DNA from: Ignavibacteriales bacterium
GTDB taxonomy: Bacteria; Bacteroidota; Ignavibacteria; Ignavibacteriales; Ignavibacteriaceae
Assembly (NCBI GenBank): GCA_016707115.1
Contig: JADJIH010000006.1
Location: 408,051 to 472,050, forward strand
Length of the DNA: 64,000 nt
Reading direction: 5' to 3'
The position numbers and the translations under genes are program-made. Under the pieces are notes generated by a model, which was not told where the DNA came from, searched no databases, and saw only the letters and a list, made by a program, of their open reading frames with translations. Of this stretch, positions 36,713-44,473 are shown piece by piece. Every line of letters starts with the position of its first letter. The first letter of the stretch is position 1.

Positions 36713-38467
36713 TTATCTTGATCCCAGCTCAATCTCAATCGTTAAAACTTCTTCACCACGTTTTACTAATACTTTTACTTTATCACCCGGAACATAATTT
36801 CCCAGAGCATAAGTAAAATCATAAATGTTTGAAATCTTTTTCTCACCAAACTGTGTAATTATATCACCGGCTTGTAAACCGGCTTTAGCCGCAGGACTTC
36901 CATCTGTTACACCGCCAAGTTTGTAACCATCAACTTCACCAGCAAAATCCGGAACCGTTCCAACATAAACTTTTGTACCAGTCATTTTACCGGTGTCTTT
37001 TCTTTCAACAGATATATAATCAGGACGTGTTTCTGAGTTAGCTATAGTTAAAGCTACATCATAAACATATTTTAATAATTTTTCCTGTCCGGCTAAATTT
37101 ATTTTATCTGCATCGTCTGATGGTTTGTGATAATCCGAATGTGTTCCTGTAAAGAAAAATAAAACTGGTACTTTTTTACCGTAAAATGATGAGTGATCAC
37201 TAGGACCAAATCCTTCGTCATTAAAAGTAAGATTAAAATCATAATCATTTTTATTATCAAGAATATTTTTCCATTTTGATGAGGTTCCTGTTCCATAAAC
37301 AATTAAATCGTTTTTATCATTCAATCTTCCTATCATGTCCATATTAATCATTGTTATGTCATTCTCAATTGGAAGAGGGAAGTTGTTAACCACATAACTT
37401 GAACCAAGTAATCCTAACTCTTCACCGGAGAAAGCAATGAATACTATTTTTCTGTCTAACTGATTTTTTATAGAAGCAAACTTCTCAGCTAATTCCAATA
37501 AACCTGTTGTACCGGAAGCATTATCATCAGCACCATTATGGATTGAAGGTTCACCCATATATAGCGAATTATCTCCGCCCCAGCCGAGGTGATCAAAGTG
37601 TGCACCTAAAACTAAATACTCATCTTTAAATTTTTCATTTCCCGCATCAAGAAAAGCCCCCACATTTATACTCGTTCCTCTGACTTCATTAACTTCAGTT
37701 GATATTTCTGCATTAATTCCTGACTCCACTAAAAATGATTTTGGGGTCAGTGTCGAATCAATTTGATTCTGTAACTCTAAAAGAGAAATAAAATTGAAGC
37801 ATTCTCTCTTTGCACTTAATGCGGAAATGCCAGTTATCTTTGCAGCATTATCATACTTAAAATCAACTAAAACGTCTTCTTTATTGTCTTTGGTATTTAT
37901 AAAGATTATTCCGATTGCTCCTTGATCTCTGGCAGTTGTTGTTTTATATCGCAGACTAGAATATTGATCAAACTTCGAATGCGGTGTTTTCATATCAGGA
38001 TGATTTCTAAACACGATTACTATTTTATCTTTTACTTCTATATTAGCGTAGTCATCATAATTTAGATCTTTTGCTGTAATTCCATAACCTGCAAAAACTA
38101 GATTTCCTTTAACTTCTTTATTGTCTGTAAATCCCAGTGCTGTAAAATCCTTCGAAAGTTCAAAACTTTTTTCTGTTCCATTTGTAACAAATGTCAGTTC
38201 ATTATCACCTAATTCAAGTTTTTCCATAAATGGAAATTCCTGGAAGTAGCTGCCGTTAAACAATGGTTTTAATCCGTAACTCTCAAATTCTTTTTTTAGA
38301 AAATCTGCTGCTTCATATAAAGCATCAGTTCCAGTCATCCTTCCCTCAAGTTCATCAGAAGCAAGATAGGTAATATGTTGTTTAATTTCTTCTGCAGTTA
38401 TATCAGGACTATTCTGTGCAATAATAAAAGAACTTAATAAGGCACACACTAAAAAAACATTTTTCAT
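36713..38467 (-). CDS. M28-family aminopeptidase with PA and PDZ domains
   Basis: A 584-residue exported zinc peptidase. Signal MKNVFLVCALLSSFIIAQ, then a PA-type insert (about 85-245) within the M28 domain: metal ligands in LVLGAHFDHLGWGGDNSLYM, HNGADDNASGTTGLLELAEK, AFSGEELGLLGSSYVVN, MINMDMIGRLND and TGTHSDYHKPSDDADKINLA (final His). The C-terminus from about 485 is a PDZ domain (GGVTDGSPAAKAGLQAGDII). All metal ligands seem present. Likely periplasmic peptide degradation. Confidence 0.92.
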   Translation of the reverse strand: MKNVFLVCALLSSFIIAQNSPDITAEEIKQHITYLASDELEGRMTGTDALYEAADFLKKEFESYGLKPLFNGSYFQEFPFMEKLELGDNELTFVTNGTEKSFELSKDFTALGFTDNKEVKGNLVFAGYGITAKDLNYDDYANIEVKDKIVIVFRNHPDMKTPHSKFDQYSSLRYKTTTARDQGAIGIIFINTKDNKEDVLVDFKYDNAAKITGISALSAKRECFNFISLLELQNQIDSTLTPKSFLVESGINAEISTEVNEVRGTSINVGAFLDAGNEKFKDEYLVLGAHFDHLGWGGDNSLYMGEPSIHNGADDNASGTTGLLELAEKFASIKNQLDRKIVFIAFSGEELGLLGSSYVVNNFPLPIENDITMINMDMIGRLNDKNDLIVYGTGTSSKWKNILDNKNDYDFNLTFNDEGFGPSDHSSFYGKKVPVLFFFTGTHSDYHKPSDDADKINLAGQEKLLKYVYDVALTIANSETRPDYISVERKDTGKMTGTKVYVGTVPDFAGEVDGYKLGGVTDGSPAAKAGLQAGDIITQFGEKKISNIYDFTYALGNYVPGDKVKVLVKRGEEVLTIEIELGSR

Positions 38468-38515
38468 TTACATTCCTAAAATTTTTTATTTTAATTCTTA
38501 ATTCTTTATTATTCT

Positions 38516-39553
38516 CTAGTCAACCCATTCAGCAATAAAAATATTTGTATCAGTATCTTTTTTGTTAAACCTGTTCGATCCAAAAACAAAATATTTGCCA
38601 TCGGGAGAAAACATTGGAAAACCATCAAACGTAGGGTTGTATGTTATTCTTTCTATACCAGTTCCATCAAGATTTATCATAAATAAATTAAAATCTCTTG
38701 GATTATCTCCTTCATAATTAGATGAGAAAACTATTTTCGTTCCGTTTGGATGAAAGAATGGTGCAAAACTAGCTTTACCAAGATTCGTAATCTGTTTCAT
38801 ATTTTTTCCGTCAGAATCCATCACAAATATTTCAAGTGCACTTGGTCTCACATATCCATTATCAACAAGGTCTTTATAATCTGTCATTTGCTCTTCAGTC
38901 TTAGGTCTGCTTGCACGAAAAACTATCTTACTGCCGTCTGGTGAAAAGAATGGTCCGCCGTCGTATCCTGTTTCAAATGTTAATCTTGTTTGCTCACTGC
39001 CGTCCAAATTCATTGTATAGATTTCAGGATCACCATTTCTTAATGATGTAAAAACTATTTTATCTCCGTTTGGCGAAACTGTTGCTTCTGCATCGTAACC
39101 CGGGGTATCAGTTAATTGCTTTAATTCTTCTCCATCTTTCAAAAAAATATCAAATGTTTCATAAAGTTTCCACACATAACCTTTGGAACGATCGGGCGGG
39201 GGAGGACATTTTTCGTCTGATTGATGGGTTGAAGCATAGATAATTTTTGTTTCATCAGGATAGTAATAAGCACACGTGGTTCTTCCGTTTCCTGTTGATA
39301 CTAATTTACGGTCAGTACCATCAATATTCATAGTAAATATCTGGTCACATTCCATTGAATCGAATGTAGCCTGAAAAACTAATTTATTTCCATCGAATGA
39401 AAAATATGCCTCTGCATTTTCACCGCTGGTTGTTAACATTTTAACATTCTTAAAATGTTTTTCACCATCAAATAAATAATCAATATCCTGTGCTAAAACT
39501 GTTATACTGTGTGTAATGATAAATATTAAACTAAAAATAATTACTTGTTTCAT
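38516..39553 (-). CDS. TolB-like PD40 beta-propeller protein, periplasmic
   Basis: A 345-residue exported protein (signal MKQVIIFSLIFIITHSITVL). It contains at least five PD40/WD40-like repeats: ENAEAYFSFDGNKLVFQATF, RTTCAYYYPDETKIIYASTH, GYDAEATVSPNGDKIVFTSL, GYDGGPFFSPDGSKIVFRAS, ASFAPFFHPNGTKIVFSSNY, DGFPMFSPDGKYFVFGSNRF. This is the six-bladed TolB-type propeller. It sits 48 bp downstream of the M28 gene's start on the same strand, so the two probably share a transcript. Role: protein binding or peptidase partner is inferred. Confidence 0.88.
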   Translation of the reverse strand: MKQVIIFSLIFIITHSITVLAQDIDYLFDGEKHFKNVKMLTTSGENAEAYFSFDGNKLVFQATFDSMECDQIFTMNIDGTDRKLVSTGNGRTTCAYYYPDETKIIYASTHQSDEKCPPPPDRSKGYVWKLYETFDIFLKDGEELKQLTDTPGYDAEATVSPNGDKIVFTSLRNGDPEIYTMNLDGSEQTRLTFETGYDGGPFFSPDGSKIVFRASRPKTEEQMTDYKDLVDNGYVRPSALEIFVMDSDGKNMKQITNLGKASFAPFFHPNGTKIVFSSNYEGDNPRDFNLFMINLDGTGIERITYNPTFDGFPMFSPDGKYFVFGSNRFNKKDTDTNIFIAEWVD

Positions 39554-39599
39554 TTATTCTCTTTATTTATTGCTTTTATTGTATTACTTCTTATGATTT

Positions 39600-39755
39600 G
39601 CTTTTATGATACAACTTCTTTTACTACTTGCTATATTTTTCAATATACTTTAATCTTTTTACTTTTATCTTTTATCAGATCTCTAAACTTTACTTCCTAC
39701 TATTTACTTCTTACTACTTACTATTTTGTCTTCTATTCTTTACTTTTCCGGTACG
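39600..39755. repeat. Pyrimidine-rich repeat tract between TolB-like and MBL genes
   Basis: On the plus strand the spacer is almost only pyrimidine modules such as CTTTTATC, TTTACTTC, TTACTTCTTAC and TTCTATTCTTTAC. On the coding (minus) strand it is purine-rich GTAAAGAATAGAAG. It resembles the 39-bp units at 47237 and 47881 in composition but is more diverged. It reaches the stop codon of the metallo-hydrolase at 39740. Confidence 0.6.
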
Positions 39756-40456
39756 TGTACAAGAAAATATTCTTTAGCAGATCTGCCAATTGAATTCGCC
39801 TCACTTAAAGTCATATGCATATCATCAGGAGTATCATCATCATGCCCGGCTTCCAGTATTGCTAAATCAGAACCTTTAGCATGTTTTACTAAATCTTCAC
39901 AATAGGCCGTATCGCCGCCGTAACATATTTTAAAATTGTTAAATGTAAACTTGTAACCAAGTGAAGGCACCTGCCTGGTAGTTTTATTGTCTGATAGATA
40001 TTCTTTATGTATAACAGGAAAAGGTTTAACTAAAACTTTTTTACTTGTAAATGATTTATCTCCGGTAATTTCTCTTAAGATTATATCGTAAGTTATACTG
40101 CGGCTGTAAACTTTCATAAAGGCATTATAGATGTGAACAATTTCCAGACATCCTTTAGGGTAATGTATCACCATGGGTGTCTTCTTGTTCATAACTCGCA
40201 GGTACGTTAGTAATGACCAGACTCCGCCGACATGATCGTGATGACCGTGCGTAACAAATACGTCTGAAATATTTAAAATATCCTTAATCTTTAGATCTTT
40301 ATTAAGATCTCGTAATATGCCATCACCGGGATCTACAATAAAATGTGCATTATCTGCTTTTATTAAAATCCCTGTTGCAATATTGGGTATAGAGCAGAAT
40401 ATTTTTATCGAAAAATTTTCTTTAGCCCAGCATATCGGATATTTATTTTTTTTCAT
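39740..40456 (-). CDS. MBL-fold metallo-hydrolase (RNase Z-like)
   Basis: A 238-residue metallo-beta-lactamase-fold enzyme: VDPGDGILRD, then the metal motif VFVTHGHHDHVGGVWSLLTY, and CYGGDTAYCEDLVKHAKGSD with the bridging Asp; late ligands are in DDMHMTLSEANSIG and FLVHVPEK. It is close to the tRNase Z/arylsulfatase-like part of the superfamily, but without the exosite arm, so the substrate is unclear. The last codons reach the pyrimidine repeat tract. It is 30 bp downstream of the fur-like gene. Confidence 0.88.
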   Translation of the reverse strand: MKKNKYPICWAKENFSIKIFCSIPNIATGILIKADNAHFIVDPGDGILRDLNKDLKIKDILNISDVFVTHGHHDHVGGVWSLLTYLRVMNKKTPMVIHYPKGCLEIVHIYNAFMKVYSRSITYDIILREITGDKSFTSKKVLVKPFPVIHKEYLSDNKTTRQVPSLGYKFTFNNFKICYGGDTAYCEDLVKHAKGSDLAILEAGHDDDTPDDMHMTLSEANSIGRSAKEYFLVHVPEK

Positions 40457-40486
40457 TTGTTAACGGAAAGAATTATTAATAAGAAA

Positions 40487-40936
40487 CTATTTTCTGTTCT
40501 TGCATTCTTTTTGGTTTTTGCATCTCGCAAAAATATTAAAGGAGTAACTGTCCATTTCAAACCCTAACTTATCACTTACCTCCTGGGGAATCTTGCTTAA
40601 CCGCGGATCAGAAAACTCAACTATTTTTCCACAATCCACACAGATTAAGTGATCGTGAGTTTGTCGTTTGTAATTACTTTCGTATCTGTTAAGGTTATCA
40701 CCAAAATTTCTTTTGCTTAAAAGATCACATTGAGCAAGCAGTTCAAGAGTATTATAAACCGTGGCACGGGATACTTTTGACTTTAAATTCTTTAACTGGA
40801 TGAACAAATCATCTGCCCCAAAATGACCATCGTGTTCAAGCGCAGCATCCAGAACTTCAAACCTTTCGGGTGTTATTCTATTCTTGCCTCGCTTAAGAAA
40901 AGTCCTGAATACTTCTGCTGCTTTTTCGTTTCTCAC
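40487..40936 (-). CDS. Fur-family transcriptional regulator
   Basis: A 149-residue regulator with GTG start. The winged helix (GKNRITPERFEVLDAALEHD, KVSRATVYNTLELLAQCDLL) and the metal-binding region (QTHDHLICVDCGKIVEFSDP with CxxC, then CKNQKECK with a second Cys pair) are typical of Fur/PerR. Iron-dependent or peroxide-dependent sensing cannot be told apart from sequence. It is near feoAB on the same strand, so iron control (Fur) is more likely. Confidence 0.9.
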   Translation of the reverse strand: MRNEKAAEVFRTFLKRGKNRITPERFEVLDAALEHDGHFGADDLFIQLKNLKSKVSRATVYNTLELLAQCDLLSKRNFGDNLNRYESNYKRQTHDHLICVDCGKIVEFSDPRLSKIPQEVSDKLGFEMDSYSFNIFARCKNQKECKNRK

Positions 40937-41019
40937 TTTTTTACTCGCTTCTTACTGCGTTAAAATAAATTCATACATAACTAATATCAAGAATTAATTT
41001 CTCCAATTTTCTCTTCTCG

Positions 41020-41112
41020 ATTCTAGCCTCTTACTTTTATCTTTTTACTTTACTCTTTTATCTTCGGTCAAGTACGTCTCACTTCTTTCGTCTCGCTTCT
41101 TACTTCTTACTC
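41020..41112. repeat. Pyrimidine-rich repeat tract after feoB
   Basis: Plus-strand modules TTACTTTTATC, TTTTTACTTTACTCTTTTATC-like and CGTCTCACTTCTTTCGTCTC run to within two bases of the feoB stop. The first 20 bp of one 39-bp unit (see 47237) are recognisable at 41043. It continues the same repeat family in degenerate form. Confidence 0.6.
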
Positions 41113-41113
41113 A

Positions 41114-43144
41114 TTAAAACCCCGCCAGGTTTAACAGATTAACAGTTATCAAAGAAAACACGTATGCGATAGATGTAAAAATAATTATTTGTAAAATTGG
41201 TATGCGCCATCCGCCGGTTTCTTTTTTAGAAACCGCCACTGTGGAAAGACACTGCATCGCAAAAATAAAAAATACAATAAGCCCTACTATTGTGGGTACT
41301 GTAAATAACGGTTTACCAGTTTCTTCATTTACGGCATCCTTCATAGCAAATAAAATAGATGATTGCAGGTTATCTTCATCAGTTACTTTGAATATCATCG
41401 CAAGCGAACTCACAAATACTTCACGCGCAGCAAAAGCAGCTATTAATGATACACCAATTCGCCAATCCATACCAAGCGGACTCATAACCGGCTGAATTAT
41501 TTTTCCAAGATCTGATGCGTAAGATGTAGAAAGTCTTTCTGCTTTTATCAAATGAACTGCTTCTTCATGCGATAAACCGGTTGTGTTTACTTCCGGACTA
41601 TGATTCGGGAAGTATGTTAAAAACCATATAGCTATTGAAAGGACAAGTATTATTGGTCCTGCTCTGTATATATACTGTTTAGCATTTTCAAATGAATTTC
41701 TTATAACGTTCTTTATTTTTGGCACACGGTAAGCAGGCAGTTCAAGTATAAAGGATGAACTATCAACCGCATTAATTATTTTTTTATTAAACTTATTAAT
41801 AAATGCCGCTACTATTAATGATCCTATAATACTTGATATGTATACAACTGCCAGTGCAATCCCAGCAAGCCATGCTTTATCAGGAGGAGTTAGAAAAGCA
41901 ATTAGCAAGGCATAAACAGGTAATCTTGCGCTGCAGCTCATAAGAGGAATTATAAAAATAGTAAGCAGCCGTTCACGCCTGTTTGAGATAGTTCGTGCAG
42001 CAAGAATTGCAGGTATAGCGCATGCAAAACCTGAGAGCATTGGTACAAATGATTTACCGTTTAATCCTATTTTTGAAAGCGGCTTGTCTATCAACATGGC
42101 ACCACGCGCCAGGTAACCAGTATCTTCAAGTAAACCAAGTATTAAGAACAATATCAATATCTGCGGAAGAAAAACTAGTACGGAACCCGTTCCGCTTATT
42201 ATTCCGTCAGCAATTAAATCACTGTACCAAGTGTGTCCCAAAAATCCTGCCGCGGTAGTGGATAAATATCCAAATAATTCATCTACAAGTTCCATAAATG
42301 GATTTGCCAGCCAGAAAATAGACGTAAATGTAAACGCCATAATCAGAAAAAAGAAAACTAAACCCCAGCGCCTGCTCAATAAATACTTATCTATTTTAAG
42401 TGTTAGTTCATCAGGTCTGTTGCTGCCGTATTTTAATGTCGGATTTAATATTTTTAATTTTTCATTCGCCTGCAGTAGATTAGGTGCATTGATGTTTTTA
42501 ATCTCAACAATTACATTCTTTTCAATTCTCTCAATCTCTTTGTAAATACCAAGTAGTTTTTCCTTGCTGATATTTTCAAATACTTTATGCGGAGAATTTC
42601 TTTCTTTTATTTCATCATCATTAAGTTTTGGTTTTACACAACTGAGCAGTTTATCTATACCTCGTCCGCTTCTTCCGTCTACCTTTATAACTCCGCAGCC
42701 TAATTCTTCCCCTAATTTATTCTCATCAACTTCAAATCCTCTTTTTGCAAGGATGTCATTCATAGTTAATGCAACTATTACGTTAAAACCTGATTCAATT
42801 AATTGTTTTGCCAGCAAAAGATGTCTGGATATCTGGCTTGCATCAACTGTGGCTACTAATAAATGCGGAGATCCGAATTCAGGATGATTGTATAAAGAGT
42901 TTATTGATACTTCTTCATCGGGAGAGTTAGGGTTCAAACTTATTATACCCGGGGAGTCCAATACATCGGCGTCTATACCGAATTTACTTTGGATTTTACA
43001 GGTTGAGTATTCTACAGTGGAACCGGGGTAATTTACAGTCTTAAAATTTTTTCCGCTTAGCTGATTGAAAAGAGTTGTTTTACCGGAGTTCGGAGGACCA
43101 ACAAGGGTTATTAAATGTAACTTCACCAGGGAAGCAGTTTTCAT
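41114..43144 (-). CDS. feoB: Ferrous iron transporter FeoB
   Basis: A 676-residue inner-membrane GTP-dependent Fe2+ transporter. The N-terminal G domain has GPPNSGKTTLFNQLSG (G1), YPGSTVEYSTC (G2), DVLDSPGIISL (G3) and VALTMNDILAKRG (G4); residues 160-250 form the helical GDI spacer. The membrane part includes two Gate domains: GFACAIPAILAARTISNRRE, FVPMLSG, and MSPLGMDWRIGVSLIAAFAA. Length is a little shorter than E. coli FeoB. Overlaps feoA by ATGA. No FeoC is present. Confidence 0.96.
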   Translation of the reverse strand: MKTASLVKLHLITLVGPPNSGKTTLFNQLSGKNFKTVNYPGSTVEYSTCKIQSKFGIDADVLDSPGIISLNPNSPDEEVSINSLYNHPEFGSPHLLVATVDASQISRHLLLAKQLIESGFNVIVALTMNDILAKRGFEVDENKLGEELGCGVIKVDGRSGRGIDKLLSCVKPKLNDDEIKERNSPHKVFENISKEKLLGIYKEIERIEKNVIVEIKNINAPNLLQANEKLKILNPTLKYGSNRPDELTLKIDKYLLSRRWGLVFFFLIMAFTFTSIFWLANPFMELVDELFGYLSTTAAGFLGHTWYSDLIADGIISGTGSVLVFLPQILILFLILGLLEDTGYLARGAMLIDKPLSKIGLNGKSFVPMLSGFACAIPAILAARTISNRRERLLTIFIIPLMSCSARLPVYALLIAFLTPPDKAWLAGIALAVVYISSIIGSLIVAAFINKFNKKIINAVDSSSFILELPAYRVPKIKNVIRNSFENAKQYIYRAGPIILVLSIAIWFLTYFPNHSPEVNTTGLSHEEAVHLIKAERLSTSYASDLGKIIQPVMSPLGMDWRIGVSLIAAFAAREVFVSSLAMIFKVTDEDNLQSSILFAMKDAVNEETGKPLFTVPTIVGLIVFFIFAMQCLSTVAVSKKETGGWRIPILQIIIFTSIAYVFSLITVNLLNLAGF

Positions 43145-43362
43145 GATAATATGATGCAGTCAGCTTCGTGTTTTCTTATTGCTATTAATGTGCCCCTTAA
43201 TGCAAAGGCTAACGGATCATTAAACGAAGATGAATTTACCAGTTCAATTTCCTGACCCGGGGTAAATCCAATCTCTAATATTCTCCTGAATGATGGGTGT
43301 GAATTATCCACATCACTTATTATTGCACGTTCACCAAAATTTAATTCTGAAGCTGTTTTCAT
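43141..43362 (-). CDS. feoA: FeoA-like SH3-domain protein
   Basis: A 73-residue SH3-fold protein: FGERAIISDVDNSHPSFRRI, EIGFTPGQEIELVNSSSFND, FALRGTLIAIRKHEADCIIL are the standard FeoA blocks (LxxxGF-type). It is the cytoplasmic partner for FeoB. Its stop overlaps the feoB start. A short palindrome-like TAGA-TTTAG-TCTA at 43380-43392, 18 bp upstream, could be a regulatory site. Confidence 0.92.
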   Translation of the reverse strand: MKTASELNFGERAIISDVDNSHPSFRRILEIGFTPGQEIELVNSSSFNDPLAFALRGTLIAIRKHEADCIILS

Positions 43363-43924
43363 AACTTTTGCACATTATTTAGATTTAGTCTATATAAAAT
43401 TACTCTAAGTTCTTGTAACTGTCAAGATATTTATAATCATTTCTTTTTGAAAAGTGAGACGCAAAAGGTTACTCAATGAATTAGAACTACTTGCTTCTTA
43501 CTCCAAACTTTTATCTTTTTCCTTTAATCTTTTGTCTTGCTCTAAACTTTTGTCTTCTTCCTTTATTCTTTATTCTTTAATCTTTTGTCTTATGTAAACG
43601 GTAATTCCTTCTTACGACTGTAAAATTATTTACACCTATACGCTTTTTACTTACTTTAAGGATCGAATTATTAAAGGTAGATATGGCAGGAAAATTTTGG
43701 ATGCTATTTTTCTATTATTCTTTACTCTTTAAAATACCTGTTTTAGTTAACTAATTAGCACTTTAAACGTCATTTCTGTCATATACTCCATTTGTTTTTT
43801 TTACATTTTTACTGTTTTTCTAATTTATTTGATCAGCGTCAATCTTGTCAAATAATGGCACTAATCTTGAAAAATAGTTTCTGCAAATAATTCTTTAACA
43901 TTATGTAATAATCGGAGAGATAAG
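43363..43924. other. Divergent intergenic region with repeat and feo/pseudo-helicase promoters
   Basis: About 560 bp between feoA (minus) and the 177-residue gene (plus). The feoA side has a weak TAGA(N5)TCTA palindrome. The middle (43500-43590) is one of the pyrimidine repeat tracts. The right side is AT-rich and ends in a purine-rich ribosome site (CGGAGAGATAAG) before 43925. Confidence 0.5.
43516..43590. repeat. 39-bp repeat family, one full unit plus degenerate unit
   Basis: The unit 43516-43554 has the same length and skeleton as the tandem units at 47237-47469: it begins TTTTTCCTTTAATC and ends AACTTTTGTC, 39 bp in total. A shorter, indel-bearing copy follows to 43590. It lies upstream of the pseudo-helicase operon and downstream of nothing on the plus strand. 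Confidence 0.65.
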
Positions 43925-44458
43925 ATGGAGATCGCAAAAATAGCATTCCTTGAAACCTATACACTAAGTGAAAACGGTGGTGTTATGGGCGCCATTTTGG
44001 TAACTGATGCTGAAACTAAACCTTTGGAATTTAGAGTTACTGCACCTATTCGTCCTACAAGTTTTCAGAAAACTTTGTATGGTGATGTTTTACTTGAACA
44101 CATCCTTGTTGAATTAATTTCTGTTCCGCTGCTTAATGCAGTCAATGAACAGATTGATCTTATTGTCGTTAAGGATCCTCTTTTTCTTGGTGCTAATAAT
44201 AAACAGGGAATAAGAGTAGTGCGCCTGTTAAGTGATGAAAAACAAAAATCCAGAAGCAATACCGCAGTTGAACTTCTTAATACACCTCTTAACGGATCAG
44301 CTAAGGGATACCTGGAAACTTCTCAAAAGTTCGGTGAAGAACTAAAAGGTATTAAAGAACGCCTGGAAAAAATTGCTGAATCAAGAAATCTTTCTGAACC
44401 GTTTGAAAGACTTAAAGCAGCTTGCGAGCAGGTTCAATTACAACGCACTAACGATTAA
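43925..44458 (+). CDS. Conserved-looking hypothetical protein, first gene of pseudo-helicase pair
   Basis: A 177-residue protein I do not recognise. Residues 1-105 form an alpha/beta region (EIAKIAFLETYTLSENGGVM, GAILVTDAETKPLEFRV, PIRPTSFQKTLYGDVLLEHI, DLIVVKDPLFLG) without known motif, and residues 135-175 form a charged helix with a heptad-like pattern (ELKGIKERLEKIAESRNLSE), possibly a coiled coil. It starts with GGAGAGATAAG upstream and stops 15 bp before the 908-residue gene, so the pair is surely co-transcribed. A partner or subunit of the downstream protein is inferred. Confidence 0.75.
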   Translation: MEIAKIAFLETYTLSENGGVMGAILVTDAETKPLEFRVTAPIRPTSFQKTLYGDVLLEHILVELISVPLLNAVNEQIDLIVVKDPLFLGANNKQGIRVVRLLSDEKQKSRSNTAVELLNTPLNGSAKGYLETSQKFGEELKGIKERLEKIAESRNLSEPFERLKAACEQVQLQRTND

Positions 44459-44473
44459 TTATAGTTCATTTAA

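Noticed and set aside
41202..42887. Plus-strand ORFs opposite feoB (97, 78, 104 and 107 residues)
   Set aside because: All are antisense shadows of the conserved FeoB sequence without any recognisable domain.
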